From NCBI RefSeq assembly GCF_002813325.1, contig NZ_PHUG01000001.1, positions 5,394,001-5,458,000 on the forward strand: a stretch of 64,000 nt of DNA. Reading direction: 5' to 3'. The notes under the pieces were generated by a model. It searched no databases and had not been told where the DNA came from. It saw nothing but the letters and a program-made list of their open reading frames with translations. How positions within the stretch are numbered: position 1 is the first letter of the stretch; every line of letters begins with the position of its first letter. Shown piece after piece: positions 19,757-28,716 of this stretch. The DNA comes from Janthinobacterium sp. 64. Its GTDB lineage: Bacteria; Pseudomonadota; Gammaproteobacteria; Burkholderiales; Burkholderiaceae_D. The position numbers were made by a program, and so were the translations under genes.

Positions 19757-19952
19757 AATGACCACTTGAAGATGCGCAGGCCGCCGGCGGCGTGCCTTTC
19801 CCGCCGGGTTGCATCAGCGTACAACATCTCGTCTGATGACTGCCTCGCCCGGCGCGCTGCTGTGTTGATCGGTGCCCGTGCCTGTTTGTCGCGCGGGTCG
19901 ATGCGGTTTGCCAAGTTGAAAATCATGCAATGGCAGGGACTTCAGCCATTCA

Positions 19953-19981
19953 ATTATAAGGGTTTTGCTTTTAGATTGGAA
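19953..19981 (-). promoter_or_regulatory. Candidate argF promoter
   Basis: On the minus strand TATAAT (19958-19953) is preceded after 17 bases by TTCCAA (19981-19976), a weak -35. It lies 197 bases upstream of argF in an otherwise gene-free 286-base interval. That leaves a long leader in which I see no recognisable riboswitch or ARG box. Confidence 0.4.
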
Positions 19982-20042
19982 AGACTGGCCGGACGGGTAC
20001 TTGTGTAGACAAGTGGCCGCGTCCAGCCAGGCTCTTGCCGGC

Positions 20043-22898
20043 TCAATAAATGTTGGCCGGGGTGGCCGCATCGATCTGCGGCGCTACCAGCGGCAGATCG
20101 AGCGTGAAACGCGTGCCGGCGGAGCTGCTGGCCACCTGGATGGTGCCGCCCAGCAAGGCCGTGACGATGTTGTAGCTGATCGACAAACCGAGGCCGCTGC
20201 CGCCCTGGCCCAGCTTGGTAGTAAAGAAGGGGTCGAAGATGCGCGACAGATGCTGTTCGGCGATGCCGCCGCCATTGTCGGCAAAGACGATCTGTACGCG
20301 CGCGCCATCGAGCGTGGCGGACAGGCGCATGCAGCCCGCGCCGGCGCCGCCATCGTTGGGCGCGGGAGCGAACGCGTGCAGCAGGGCGTTGTTGATCAGG
20401 TTGGTGATCACCTGGCCGAATGGGCCCGGATAGCTGTCCATGGCGATGCCGAATGCGATGTCCGCCTCGATGCGGTGGCCTGAGCTGCGGATGCGGTTCA
20501 TGACGGTGGCGATGATTTCATTGCTCACTTGCTGCAGGTCGAACTGGCGTCGCTGTTCGGTGGTGCGGTCGACGGCTACCTGCTTGAAGCTGTTGACCAG
20601 GTCGGCCGCGCTGCGCAGGCCGCGCATCACCAGCGCCGAGGCCTTGGCGGCATCGTCGAGGAAGGCGGCCAGGTCGGAGCGGCGCAGGCCGGGGCCGTTC
20701 ATCAGGCGTTCCACGTCTTCCGTCTTTTGCTGCATGGTGCTGGCGATCAACAGGCTGTTGCCGATCGGGGTATTGAGTTCATGCGCCACACCGGCCATCA
20801 GGGAACCGAGGGCGGCAAGTTTTTCCTGCGACACCAGTTGCGCCTGGGCATCTTGCAGCTGCCGGTAGGCGCTGGCATTGTCGAGCGCGATGGCGCCATA
20901 CGCGCACAGGGTGCGGAAGATCAGCCGCTCGCGCTCGCCGTAGGCATGGGCATGGCAAGCTTGCACCGTCATCACGCCCAGCACGCGCTCGCCCACCGTC
21001 AAGGGCACGTACAGTACGCTCTGGTTATGCAGGGTGCCGGGCACCGTGTAGGCATGGCGCTTGGGTGGTACCTGGTCGATATACACTTCGCGCCGGCCCA
21101 GCAGGCAGCGCACGGAATAGGCGCGTGGATTGCTCAGGGGAATGGCGTTGTCGGGCAGGGGGCGGCCCGCTTCCATGCCGTGCGCGCGGCGCAGCGCCGT
21201 GCCCGCCGCATCGAGCATGTAGACGGCGAAGGTGTTGACTGGCAGCAAGGCATGCACGTGGCGGTCCAGCACCTGGAACACGGCGCTGGCGTCGAGGTGG
21301 GTGGTGATTTCCTGGCCGATGGCCGACAGCCGTTCCAGCGTGTCGCTGGTTTGCTGCAGCACTTCGGCGCGGCGCGCTTCGGAGGCGGCCAGTTCGCGGT
21401 GGTGATAGCCTTCCGAGCGCGCATGTTCCGTCTGGTGGTAGATCTGCATGGCGGTGGCGCGGTTGCTGGCTTGCTGGGTGTGGCTTTTTTCGCGCGCCAC
21501 GCCCGCATCGAGGGCGATATCGTAGGCGCGCGCATAGTCGCCCGCATGCGCGTATTCGCGTGCCAGCGCATCGAGCAGTTCGCCGGGCGGCACATAGCCA
21601 TCGATGGACGAGGCTAGCTGCAGCGCCTGGTGCAGGAAATGCAGGGCCGGGTTGCGTTCCTGCATGCCTGCCGGCGGCGGCAGCTCGTGGCGCGCATGCA
21701 GCATGGCCAGCACGCGCAGCGCCGCCACCTGGTGCATGGCGTCGCCCTGCACCGTGGCCAGCTGCCGCGCCCGCTCGGCCGCCTGCAGCGCTTCGTCCGG
21801 GCGGTCCAGGTAGGACAGCGCGTGGGCGCTGCCGCGCTGCGCCATGCTGCGGAAATCGGCCTGGCCCAACGCTTCGGCGCGCTGCGCCAGGCGGCTGAAG
21901 GCGTTGAGCGCCGTGTCGTAGTCGCCCTTGTCCAGGCTCAGTTCGCCCAGGTGGAACAGCGCGTTGGCATACGTGCGCGCTCCCGACATGGGCGCCAGCA
22001 GGTGCAGCGCTTCGCGCAGCAAGTCTTCGGCGGTGGCCAGGCGGCCCAGCTTGCGCATGGTTTCGGCCGTATGCGTCTGGCAGGCGCCGATGCTGCGCGG
22101 CCAGCCGGTGGGGCGCGCCAGGTCCAGCGCGCACTGCATCCATTCGAGGGCCGATTCATTGTCGTTGAGGCTGGAGAAACAGTCGCCGATATTGATGGCG
22201 GCCGTGATGGCGCCGCGCAGCTGGCCGCTTTCCAACGCCGCTTCATAGCTTTGCATGTAGTGGCCGGCAGCCGCGCCCAGGTCGCGCGACGTATGCGCGA
22301 GCAAGCCACGGAAGTCGTGCGCCCAGGCAGCGAGCGGCGCAGGCAGCTTGCCGCTGGCGCTGTCGGCCTGGAAGTGCTTGCCCCAGCGCGCCTGTGCGGC
22401 TGGCGCATCGCGCAAGACGGCCCAGCGCGCCGTGGCCGCGTCGGCCAGGCTGGCGCGCATGGCGTCGCCGGCGCCGCGCGCTTGCTGCGCCGCGGCCAGC
22501 AGTTCTGCATCGCAACGGGCATGGTCGCCGCGGTCGACGGCGATCGAGGACAGCAGCCAGTGGGCATCGGCGCAGCCGACGGCGTCGCCATGCGCGTCGC
22601 AGGTGGCGCGTGCCGCCATGGCCAGACTTTCCGCAGAGTCGAGTGCGCCTTGCAGCCACGCTACTTCCGCCTGCACCAGTTGCAGGCGCGCGCGCGCCTG
22701 TTCCAGTGCGGCCGCTTCGAGGCCGGCCAGCGGCAGCAGCAGCTGCGCTTCCTCGCTCAGCGCAATTGCTCTGGTGCAATCACGCTGGCGCAAATGCCAG
22801 GACAGCAACAGCAGCAGCGGTACGCGCCCGGCGCCGCGCAACGGCAGCAATGCGCTTTCCCACTGCGCTACGTCATGTTCGAGCGCGAACATTTCCAT
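20043..22898 (-). CDS. Soluble TPR-GAF sensor histidine kinase
   Basis: 951 residues without a signal peptide or membrane helix. Roughly 1-500 are helical tetratricopeptide-like repeats, for example NALFHLGELSLDKGDYDTALNAFSRLAQ. They are followed by a GAF domain (about 515-670), a coiled dimerisation helix with phospho-acceptor His706 in GVAHELNTPIGN, and a HATPase domain (NLINNALLHA, ADNGGGI, GSGLGLSISYNIV). It resembles large cytosolic kinases that sense an internal signal through TPR and GAF parts. No response regulator is adjacent, so its partner is unknown. ATG 22898 is used; a second ATG lies two codons later. Confidence 0.88.
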   Translation of the reverse strand: MEMFALEHDVAQWESALLPLRGAGRVPLLLLLSWHLRQRDCTRAIALSEEAQLLLPLAGLEAAALEQARARLQLVQAEVAWLQGALDSAESLAMAARATCDAHGDAVGCADAHWLLSSIAVDRGDHARCDAELLAAAQQARGAGDAMRASLADAATARWAVLRDAPAAQARWGKHFQADSASGKLPAPLAAWAHDFRGLLAHTSRDLGAAAGHYMQSYEAALESGQLRGAITAAINIGDCFSSLNDNESALEWMQCALDLARPTGWPRSIGACQTHTAETMRKLGRLATAEDLLREALHLLAPMSGARTYANALFHLGELSLDKGDYDTALNAFSRLAQRAEALGQADFRSMAQRGSAHALSYLDRPDEALQAAERARQLATVQGDAMHQVAALRVLAMLHARHELPPPAGMQERNPALHFLHQALQLASSIDGYVPPGELLDALAREYAHAGDYARAYDIALDAGVAREKSHTQQASNRATAMQIYHQTEHARSEGYHHRELAASEARRAEVLQQTSDTLERLSAIGQEITTHLDASAVFQVLDRHVHALLPVNTFAVYMLDAAGTALRRAHGMEAGRPLPDNAIPLSNPRAYSVRCLLGRREVYIDQVPPKRHAYTVPGTLHNQSVLYVPLTVGERVLGVMTVQACHAHAYGERERLIFRTLCAYGAIALDNASAYRQLQDAQAQLVSQEKLAALGSLMAGVAHELNTPIGNSLLIASTMQQKTEDVERLMNGPGLRRSDLAAFLDDAAKASALVMRGLRSAADLVNSFKQVAVDRTTEQRRQFDLQQVSNEIIATVMNRIRSSGHRIEADIAFGIAMDSYPGPFGQVITNLINNALLHAFAPAPNDGGAGAGCMRLSATLDGARVQIVFADNGGGIAEQHLSRIFDPFFTTKLGQGGSGLGLSISYNIVTALLGGTIQVASSSAGTRFTLDLPLVAPQIDAATPANIY

Positions 22899-23071
22899 TC
22901 AAGCATTCTCCCCGCAAACAGTGGCGCCAGCCTGCGACCGCACAGGCCATGCGTCATGGCATTGTAAGCTGCATTCAGGGGAATTGTTCAGTGCGCCTGT
23001 CAGAATTGTTCATCCGGCATGGCGCCACGGCGGGGGCGATTTGCCCCGACGTTCGATGCCGGGCCCGGCGC

Positions 23072-23527
23072 CTAGCGCGACACGAGGCGGATGCTGCCGC
23101 TGCCAGCCGCGGTGCTGGCGCTGCGCATCTCGGCGGGCATGCGCAAGCCGGGCAAGAACTGGGCGTCGTCGATCACCACATGCGCGCCTTCATTGCTGAA
23201 GACAAAGGTCGAACCCTGCCTGGTGATGAATTGGCCAGGGCCGGTAGGGTAGATTTCCACGCTGGGTTTTGCCTGCCATTCGCGCTCATCGATCAGGCGG
23301 CCAAAAAAATGCTTGTCCTGCTGGCGGACGTCCAGCCGTTGTCCATTCGACAGGCGGTATTGCTGTTCGATGTCGAAGGCCTCCTGTGCCGTAACGTGAT
23401 AGGAGGCGCCAGAGGTGACGCGCACGCTGTCGGTGGCTTGCGGTGCGGCGGCGGTTTGCGCCTGGGCAGTGCCGCCGGCAAGGGCGAAGATAGCGGCGAG
23501 GAGGGGGAGTAAGCGTTTGGTCTGCAT
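23072..23527 (-). CDS. Small exported protein of unknown function
   Basis: 151 residues with a clear Sec signal peptide: MQTKRLLPLLAAIFALAGG followed by AQAQ, cleavage near residue 24. The mature part is about 125 residues and mixed alpha/beta, without cysteines or transmembrane segments, so probably periplasmic. I recognise no family. ATG 23527 is favoured over a GTG three codons upstream because GAAGGTG stands at suitable spacing. It is upstream of the histidine kinase on the same strand with a 173-base gap. The 260 bases upstream of it hold no gene and nothing I can identify. Confidence 0.75.
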   Translation of the reverse strand: MQTKRLLPLLAAIFALAGGTAQAQTAAAPQATDSVRVTSGASYHVTAQEAFDIEQQYRLSNGQRLDVRQQDKHFFGRLIDEREWQAKPSVEIYPTGPGQFITRQGSTFVFSNEGAHVVIDDAQFLPGLRMPAEMRSASTAAGSGSIRLVSR

Positions 23528-23796
23528 GACATTCACCTTCGATCAGGATGACAGGATGGGTTGGAGTTAGATCGTGTGGTCGCTGGCGGGTTTCCGGCAG
23601 GGACTGGTGTCAAGTTAGCAAACGCGTCTCGCCATCGCCAGTGGCAGGCGATGGAAGGCAGGTTTGACGCGCTGAAATGCCGAAAACAGCGGATGAACGG
23701 TTTTGGGATTAAAGTCGGATAGCAGGCTAGACAGCGAAATTAAATTTCGCCTGGTCGGTGTTTTTCAGGGCTATATTTGAATGGGCGACATATTTA

Positions 23797-24702
23797 TTAA
23801 TACAAGGTCTGTGCCGATTCGTGCAGCAGCTGGCCATACAGGGTATGGCGCATCTTGGCGATCTTGCCTTCTGACAAGGCCTGCAGGATGGCGCACTGCG
23901 GTTCGATCAGGTGGCGGCAGTTGTAGAACTTGCAGCCGCCCAGATAGGGCTGGAATTCGCGGAAGGCCCGTTCCAGCATGCCTTCGGACAAGTGGTACAG
24001 GCCAAATTCCTGGAAGCCCGGCGAATCGATGATGGAGCTGTTGGCGCCCAGTTCGTCGAGCTTGTACAGGCGCGTAAAGGTCGTCGTGTGCTTGCCCGTG
24101 TCGAGCGCGGCCGAGATTTCGCGCACGGCGATGTCCGCGTCCGGCACCAGCAGGTTGATCAAGGACGATTTGCCCATGCCCGACTGGCCGATCAGGATAG
24201 ACGACTGGCCCGCCAGCAGCGGCGCCAGGGTGGCCACGGCGTGCTCGGGTTCGGCGCGCGCCGACACTTCATCGACGGGATAGCCCATCGAGGAATACGG
24301 CAGCAGGCGTTCGCGGGCGCGCTCCAGCGAAGCGGTCACGTCCGTTTTATTGAGGATGATGCGCGCCGCGATGCCGGCCGCGTCGGCCGCCACCAGCGAG
24401 CGCGAGATCAGGTCGTCGGCGAAGCCCGGTTCCGTCGCCACGACGATGAACAGCTGCGTCAGGTTGGCGGCCAGCAATTTCGATTTGTACTGATCCGAGC
24501 GGTACAGCAACGTCTTGCGTTCCTCGATGCGGTCGATGACGGCCTGGTCGTTCGAAGTGCGCGTCAGGTGCACGATGTCACCGACGGCCACATTGGTTTT
24601 CTTGCCGCGCGTCACGCATTGCAGCTTGGCGCCGTCCACGTCGGCCAGGTAATGGCGGCCATGGGCGGCGATGATGATACCCGTCAACTTGCCTTCGCTC
24701 AT
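23797..24702 (-). CDS. rsgA: Small ribosomal subunit biogenesis GTPase RsgA
   Basis: 301 residues. An N-terminal OB-fold (about 1-75) precedes a circularly permuted GTPase with G4 ILNKTD before G1 GQSGMGKSS and G3 DSPGFQEFG. The C-terminal zinc-binding helix region is [18 protein letters not shown]. RsgA helps late 30S maturation. The start MSEGKLTG at 24702 overlaps the upstream gene stop by four bases; an upstream in-frame extension overlaps that gene and is not used. Third gene of an M48 protease-PCD-rsgA operon. Confidence 0.97.
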   Translation of the reverse strand: MSEGKLTGIIIAAHGRHYLADVDGAKLQCVTRGKKTNVAVGDIVHLTRTSNDQAVIDRIEERKTLLYRSDQYKSKLLAANLTQLFIVVATEPGFADDLISRSLVAADAAGIAARIILNKTDVTASLERARERLLPYSSMGYPVDEVSARAEPEHAVATLAPLLAGQSSILIGQSGMGKSSLINLLVPDADIAVREISAALDTGKHTTTFTRLYKLDELGANSSIIDSPGFQEFGLYHLSEGMLERAFREFQPYLGGCKFYNCRHLIEPQCAILQALSEGKIAKMRHTLYGQLLHESAQTLY

Positions 24703-25079
24703 GGGGCCACCTGGCTGCTCTGGTAGATGAGGTCGGCCTTGGCGGCGCAGATGAAGTCGTTTTCGGACAGGCCGCCGGCGCCCTGGTTGACCGAGTGCGT
24801 ATCGTAGCGCACGGCGCAGGTTTTGTAAGTGATGATGAGCTCCGGATGGTGGTCTTGCGTATGGGTCATATAGGCCAGGGCGTTTACGAACGCCAGGGTC
24901 TGGTAATAATTCTTGAAGCCGAAGTCGCGGCACAGCTTGCCATTTTGCAAGCTCCACTGGGGCAGCAGGGCGTGCAGGGTGGCGATGTCCGTGTCGCCCA
25001 GCGCCTGCTGGCGCGGCGTGCAGCTCAGTTGGGCCAGGTCTTGCGAAGTCGATGGCGTATTCGTCGATGGCGTATTCAT
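24699..25079 (-). CDS. Pterin-4a-carbinolamine dehydratase
   Basis: 126 residues. The active-site motif [20 protein letters not shown] and the later [12 protein letters not shown] fit the PCD/DCoH family, which dehydrates 4a-hydroxytetrahydropterin. In bacteria it usually supports phenylalanine hydroxylase or molybdopterin metabolism; neither partner is in the window. The N-terminal 15 residues are Ser/Thr/Asn-rich and probably disordered ([11 protein letters not shown]). Four-base overlaps with both neighbours show tight coupling. Confidence 0.93.
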   Translation of the reverse strand: MNTPSTNTPSTSQDLAQLSCTPRQQALGDTDIATLHALLPQWSLQNGKLCRDFGFKNYYQTLAFVNALAYMTHTQDHHPELIITYKTCAVRYDTHSVNQGAGGLSENDFICAAKADLIYQSSQVAP

Positions 25080-26356
25080 GTGGCAGCCCCTTTCAGGTGG
25101 CGGATGCGCACGCTGGCCGGCGGGTGGCTATCGTAAAAGGCCGAGTGCAGCGGGTCGGGCGTCAGGGTCGACGCATTGTCTTCATACATTTTGACGAGGG
25201 CCGAGACGAGGTCGTCCGCCTGCGTGTGCGTGGCGGCAAAGGCGTCCGCTTCGAATTCGTGCTTGCGCGAGCTGAGCGAAGTCAGCGGTCCCAGCAAGAA
25301 AGTGAAGACGGGCAAGGCCAGCATGAACAGCAGCAGGGCCAGCGCGTCGGTCGGCTGGCCCGTCAAGGCCAGCGCCACGGGATCGACACCCAGGCCCGCG
25401 TAAAACCACGGCTGCGTCTTCAGGAAGCCCAGCAGCGCCAAAAAGCCCAGCGAGATGACGAACATCACGGCGATGCGCTTGACGATGTGCTTGAGCTTGA
25501 AATGGCCCAGTTCATGCGCCAGCACGGCTTCGATTTCCTGCGGCGCCAGGCGCGACAGCAGGGTGTCGAAGAAGACGATGCGCTTGTTGGCGCCAAAGCC
25601 CGAGAAATACGCATTGCCGTGGGCGCTGCGCTTCGAGCCGTCCATGACGAACAAGCCTTTCGAGGCGAAACCCACGCGCTGCATCAAGCCTTCGATGCGG
25701 CTTTTCAGCGCTTCGTCGGCCAGTGGCGTGAATTTGTTGAACAGCGGTTGAATAAAGTTGGGGAAGATGACCATCATCAGCAAGGAGAACGCGCTCCAGA
25801 CGATCCAGGCATAGAACCACCACAGGTCGCCACTTTTTGCCATCAGGACAAGTATGACCCAGAGCAATGGCAGACCCAGCACGGCCGTGATGCCTATGTT
25901 CTTGAGCAAATCCGTGAAAAACAGGCCCTTGCTCATCATGTTGAAGCCAAAACGCTGCTCCAGCACGAACTGCTGGTAGTACTCGAATGGCAGGTCGATC
26001 AGGCCGGAAATGGCGGCAAAGGCGGCGATCAGGCCGATCTGGTACAGCATGGGCGAACCCGCACCCATCCATTCATTCAGGGACAGCGCCAGCCATTGCA
26101 GGCCGCCCAGCAAGGTAAATCCGATCAGCACGGCATAGTTGACCAGCAAGGTCAGCAGGCCGAACTTGGTCTTCGCCACCGTGTAGTCGGCCGCCTTCTG
26201 GTGCGCGGCCAGCGGGATCTTTTCCGCGAATTCGGCAGGCACGGCAGCGCGGTGCGCCAGCACGTGGCGGATCTGCCGCGAAGCGAGCCAGAAGCGCACG
26301 GCCAGGGTCAAAACGAGGACGGATACAAACAAAATCGAAAACGCGAGTGAATACAT
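25076..26356 (-). CDS. M48-family membrane metallopeptidase (Ste24/HtpX-like)
   Basis: 426-residue integral membrane zinc protease. The zinc motif HELGH lies in [17 protein letters not shown] and the third ligand in HEFEADAFA. The N-terminal helices (about 2-22, 62-85, 100-120, 150-170, 175-195) and two later ones flanking the zinc motif give the CAAX-protease-1-type topology. Such enzymes act in membrane protein quality control in bacteria. First gene of the operon, divergent from orn with a 56-base intergenic region that must hold both promoters. Confidence 0.93.
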   Translation of the reverse strand: MYSLAFSILFVSVLVLTLAVRFWLASRQIRHVLAHRAAVPAEFAEKIPLAAHQKAADYTVAKTKFGLLTLLVNYAVLIGFTLLGGLQWLALSLNEWMGAGSPMLYQIGLIAAFAAISGLIDLPFEYYQQFVLEQRFGFNMMSKGLFFTDLLKNIGITAVLGLPLLWVILVLMAKSGDLWWFYAWIVWSAFSLLMMVIFPNFIQPLFNKFTPLADEALKSRIEGLMQRVGFASKGLFVMDGSKRSAHGNAYFSGFGANKRIVFFDTLLSRLAPQEIEAVLAHELGHFKLKHIVKRIAVMFVISLGFLALLGFLKTQPWFYAGLGVDPVALALTGQPTDALALLLFMLALPVFTFLLGPLTSLSSRKHEFEADAFAATHTQADDLVSALVKMYEDNASTLTPDPLHSAFYDSHPPASVRIRHLKGAAT

Positions 26357-26412
26357 TCTGTGCCTGTGAGAAAATGGCTGATTATTTAGTTTGATTAGGC
26401 CAAGAGAGAATT

Positions 26413-27021
26413 ATGTCACAAGCGACCGACTTAACTGCACCCACCTCTGCATCCACCCCTGCTCCCGTCGTCCCGGCACGTCCAAATGAGATGAACCTGG
26501 TCTGGGTCGACATGGAAATGACGGGCCTGGAGCCCGATACCGACCGCATCATCGAAGTGGCCGTGGTGGTGACGGACATGCACCTGAACCTGCTGGCCGA
26601 AGGCCCAGTGTTCGTGATCCATCAGTCGGATGAAACCCTGAACAAGATGGATGCCTGGAACAAGGGCACGCATGGCCGCTCGGGCCTGATCGACAAGGTG
26701 AAAGCGTCGACCGTGACGGAAGCGCAGGCGGAAGCGGAACTGATCGCGTTCCTGAAGAAATACGTACCGGCAGGCAAGTCGCCCATGTGCGGCAACACCA
26801 TCGGCCAGGACCGCCGCTTCATGGTGCGCGGCATGCCGAAGCTGGAAGCGTTCTTCCACTATCGCAACGTTGACGTGTCGACATTGAAAGAGCTGTGCAA
26901 GCGCTGGAAGCCGGAAATCGCCACCGGTTTCAAGAAACACCAGAAGCACACGGCGCTGGCCGATATTCTGGAATCGATCGAGGAATTGAAGTACTACCGC
27001 GAGCACTTCATCAAGTTGTAA
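26413..27021 (+). CDS. orn: Oligoribonuclease
   Basis: 202-residue 3'-5' exoribonuclease of the DEDDh class that degrades very short RNAs including pGpG, the product of c-di-GMP hydrolysis. Catalytic blocks are [27 protein letters not shown], and [13 protein letters not shown]. The N-terminal 25 residues ([13 protein letters not shown]) are a low-complexity extension not found in most Orn proteins. A later start at MNLVWVD would remove it. Single gene, followed by a REPIN. Confidence 0.97.
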   Translation: MSQATDLTAPTSASTPAPVVPARPNEMNLVWVDMEMTGLEPDTDRIIEVAVVVTDMHLNLLAEGPVFVIHQSDETLNKMDAWNKGTHGRSGLIDKVKASTVTEAQAEAELIAFLKKYVPAGKSPMCGNTIGQDRRFMVRGMPKLEAFFHYRNVDVSTLKELCKRWKPEIATGFKKHQKHTALADILESIEELKYYREHFIKL

Positions 27022-27028
27022 TGATGTT

Positions 27029-27118
27029 GTCGGCTTACGCGCTGCGCGCTAGCCCGACCTACTGGCCATCCACCGCCGCTGGCGTAGGTCGGCTTAGCGC
27101 CCTGGCGCGTAAGCCGAC
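27029..27118. repeat. REPIN: two inverted REP-like sequences
   Basis: The left arm (27029-27062) begins GTCGGCTTACGCG and ends CCCGACCTAC. The right arm (27084-27118) begins GTAGGTCGGCTTAGCGC and ends GCGTAAGCCGAC. They are near-perfect inverted copies of about 34 bases, and each arm is itself a hairpin. A 21-base unrelated spacer separates them. This is the structure of a REP doublet spread by RAYT transposases. No RAYT gene is in the window. The right arm contains the stop codon of the neighbouring minus-strand gene. Confidence 0.85.
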
Positions 27119-27459
27119 GCATCCACCGGCTCGACATCGAGGGTGGACCAAGTGCCATCCTCATCCTGCCACTCCAGCGCAAACGGCCCCGTTTGCCGCA
27201 AGCCAATGATCCAGCGCACGTCGCCAGGCTGGCGGAAATACGCCGCGCACTGCCGGAACGGCTGCTCCAGCCGGCAAATCACCAATCCCTCGCCCGCCAC
27301 GGCGCACCACTGTTCATTGACGTCGATCAAGGCCACGGCCGGGTCGCCATAGAACTCGCCCACGCTGGCTTGCCGGCCATCGGCCGCCGTCACCGTGGCC
27401 TGTTCATATTCATGCTGCACACTATATGCGGCGCTGCGCGCCAGTTCCTGCTGAGTCAT
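27094..27459 (-). CDS. Hypothetical protein coupled to a LysR regulator
   Basis: 121-residue cytosolic protein, acidic, rich in Trp and Gln (ECU-like motifs absent), no signal peptide or membrane segment. I recognise no family. Its ATG overlaps the LysR stop codon by four bases, so the two are translated together. The last residues (ASAYAPGR) and the stop codon are encoded inside the right arm of the REPIN, so the original C-terminus was probably replaced. Codon use looks like its neighbours. Confidence 0.75.
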   Translation of the reverse strand: MTQQELARSAAYSVQHEYEQATVTAADGRQASVGEFYGDPAVALIDVNEQWCAVAGEGLVICRLEQPFRQCAAYFRQPGDVRWIIGLRQTGPFALEWQDEDGTWSTLDVEPVDASAYAPGR

Positions 27460-28400
27460 GCGCTCTCCACTGTAGGCCAGACGGTTTCCTGGTCGGCGCG
27501 CGCCTCGGCGATCAGCCATTCGCAGAAGGCATGCACGAGGGGCCGGGTTTCCGCCTGGGGCGAGCGCAGCAGATAATAGCAGTGGGGGCCGCGCACGGCG
27601 TGTTCGAACACGCGCACCAGGCGGCCCGAGCGCAGATCGTCGCCGATCAGGGGGCTGGCGGCGATGGCCACGCCCTGGCCGCTGGCGGCCGCGTCCAGGC
27701 ATAAATACGTGTGCGAAAAGCGCGCGCCGCTGTTGCCGCTATTGCCGCTGTAATGCACGCCGCAGCTGTGCAGCCAGCGCGTCCAGTCGATTTCACCGGG
27801 CAGGTGCACTTCCGGCTCGTCGTGCAGCAGCGGGTAGCGCAGCAGGTCGGCGGGCTGGCGCAGGCTGGCCGCGTTGGCGCGGAAATCCGGGCTGCAGACG
27901 GCGGAAAACCATTCTTCCATGAGTAAATCCACTTTGAGGCCCGGATAGCGGCCCGGTCCCAGCCGGATGGCCACGTCCACGCCATCGCGCGCCAGGTCGA
28001 CCGGATGCATCGATGCCAGCACGCGCAGCTCGATCTGCGGATAGCGGTCGCGCAGGCGGCCCAGACGCGGCATCAGCCAGCGCGAGACGAGCGAGCTGGT
28101 GGCCGTCACCGTCACCACCTTGTCGTCGCCCTGGCGGCGCGCCTGTTCGGACACGTCGGCCAGTTGGTTGAGTATCGGGCCCAGCGAGGCCGCATAGCGC
28201 TGGCCCGCGCTGGTCAGCACGACGCCGCGCGGCAGGCGCTGGAACAGCACGATGCCCAGCCACGCTTCCAGCTGCTTGACGTGGTGGCCGATGGCGCCGG
28301 CAGAGACGTGCAATTCTTCGCCCGCGCGCTGGAAGCCTTCATGGCGGGCGGCCGCCTCGAAGGCGTGCAAGGCGGCAAGTGGGGGCAAGGGACGTGACAT
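27456..28400 (-). CDS. LysR-family transcriptional regulator (GcvA-like)
   Basis: 314 residues. An N-terminal winged helix-turn-helix begins MSRPLPPLAALHAFEAAARHEGFQRAGEELHVSAGAIGHHVKQLE, typical of the GcvA/AmpR-like subgroup. The periplasmic-binding-like effector domain follows (about 90-300). The start is set at the conserved MSRPLPPL (28400); the open frame extends 46 residues further without homology. It diverges from the EamA exporter gene, which it may control. The 3' end overlaps a small hypothetical gene. Confidence 0.92.
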   Translation of the reverse strand: MSRPLPPLAALHAFEAAARHEGFQRAGEELHVSAGAIGHHVKQLEAWLGIVLFQRLPRGVVLTSAGQRYAASLGPILNQLADVSEQARRQGDDKVVTVTATSSLVSRWLMPRLGRLRDRYPQIELRVLASMHPVDLARDGVDVAIRLGPGRYPGLKVDLLMEEWFSAVCSPDFRANAASLRQPADLLRYPLLHDEPEVHLPGEIDWTRWLHSCGVHYSGNSGNSGARFSHTYLCLDAAASGQGVAIAASPLIGDDLRSGRLVRVFEHAVRGPHCYYLLRSPQAETRPLVHAFCEWLIAEARADQETVWPTVESA

Positions 28401-28580
28401 GGCATTCTCAAGAGAATTGAGCCTCAGTAATATTTGGCCTATCCGTGAAGAATATTGGTTTGTTTCATTTTGCGCAAGCGAATATGATGCCGTCATCGTG
28501 TGAAGTGACCCGCAATAGGATTCACGCATGCATTTCACGTACGCATCACCTTCCAGCCTTGCTTGGCATTAATATTTACA

Positions 28581-28698
28581 ACGCCTGGGAAAACCGTCGC
28601 GAGCGGCAGTGATTTGTGGCCGAGAAGCGCAACCGTACTTCAGTACGGTGAGCATCGCCGGCCGCAAAGCGCGACGCGCAGCAGGTTTGCCCTGGCGT
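28581..28698 (+). repeat. Structured palindromic repeat, copy 2
   Basis: A 118-base element matching 17236-17372. The ends pair (28581-28595 with 28684-28698, two mismatches). CCGTAC / GTACGG closes a TTCA loop and GGCCG / CGGCC encloses it. Conserved segments GCGAGCGGCAGTGA, GAGAAGCGCA, GTGAGCATCG and GCGACGCGCAG are the same as in copy 1. It occupies the leader just before the Shine-Dalgarno sequence of the EamA gene (AAGAGGT at 28704-28710), in the same direction as that gene. No coding content. Confidence 0.85.
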
Positions 28699-28716
28699 AC
28701 TCAAAGAGGTTTAGTC

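Noticed and set aside
24703..24957. N-terminal extension of RsgA
   Set aside because: The frame continues over the carbinolamine dehydratase gene. MSEGKLTG at 24702 gives the normal RsgA start and a four-base overlap typical of coupled genes.
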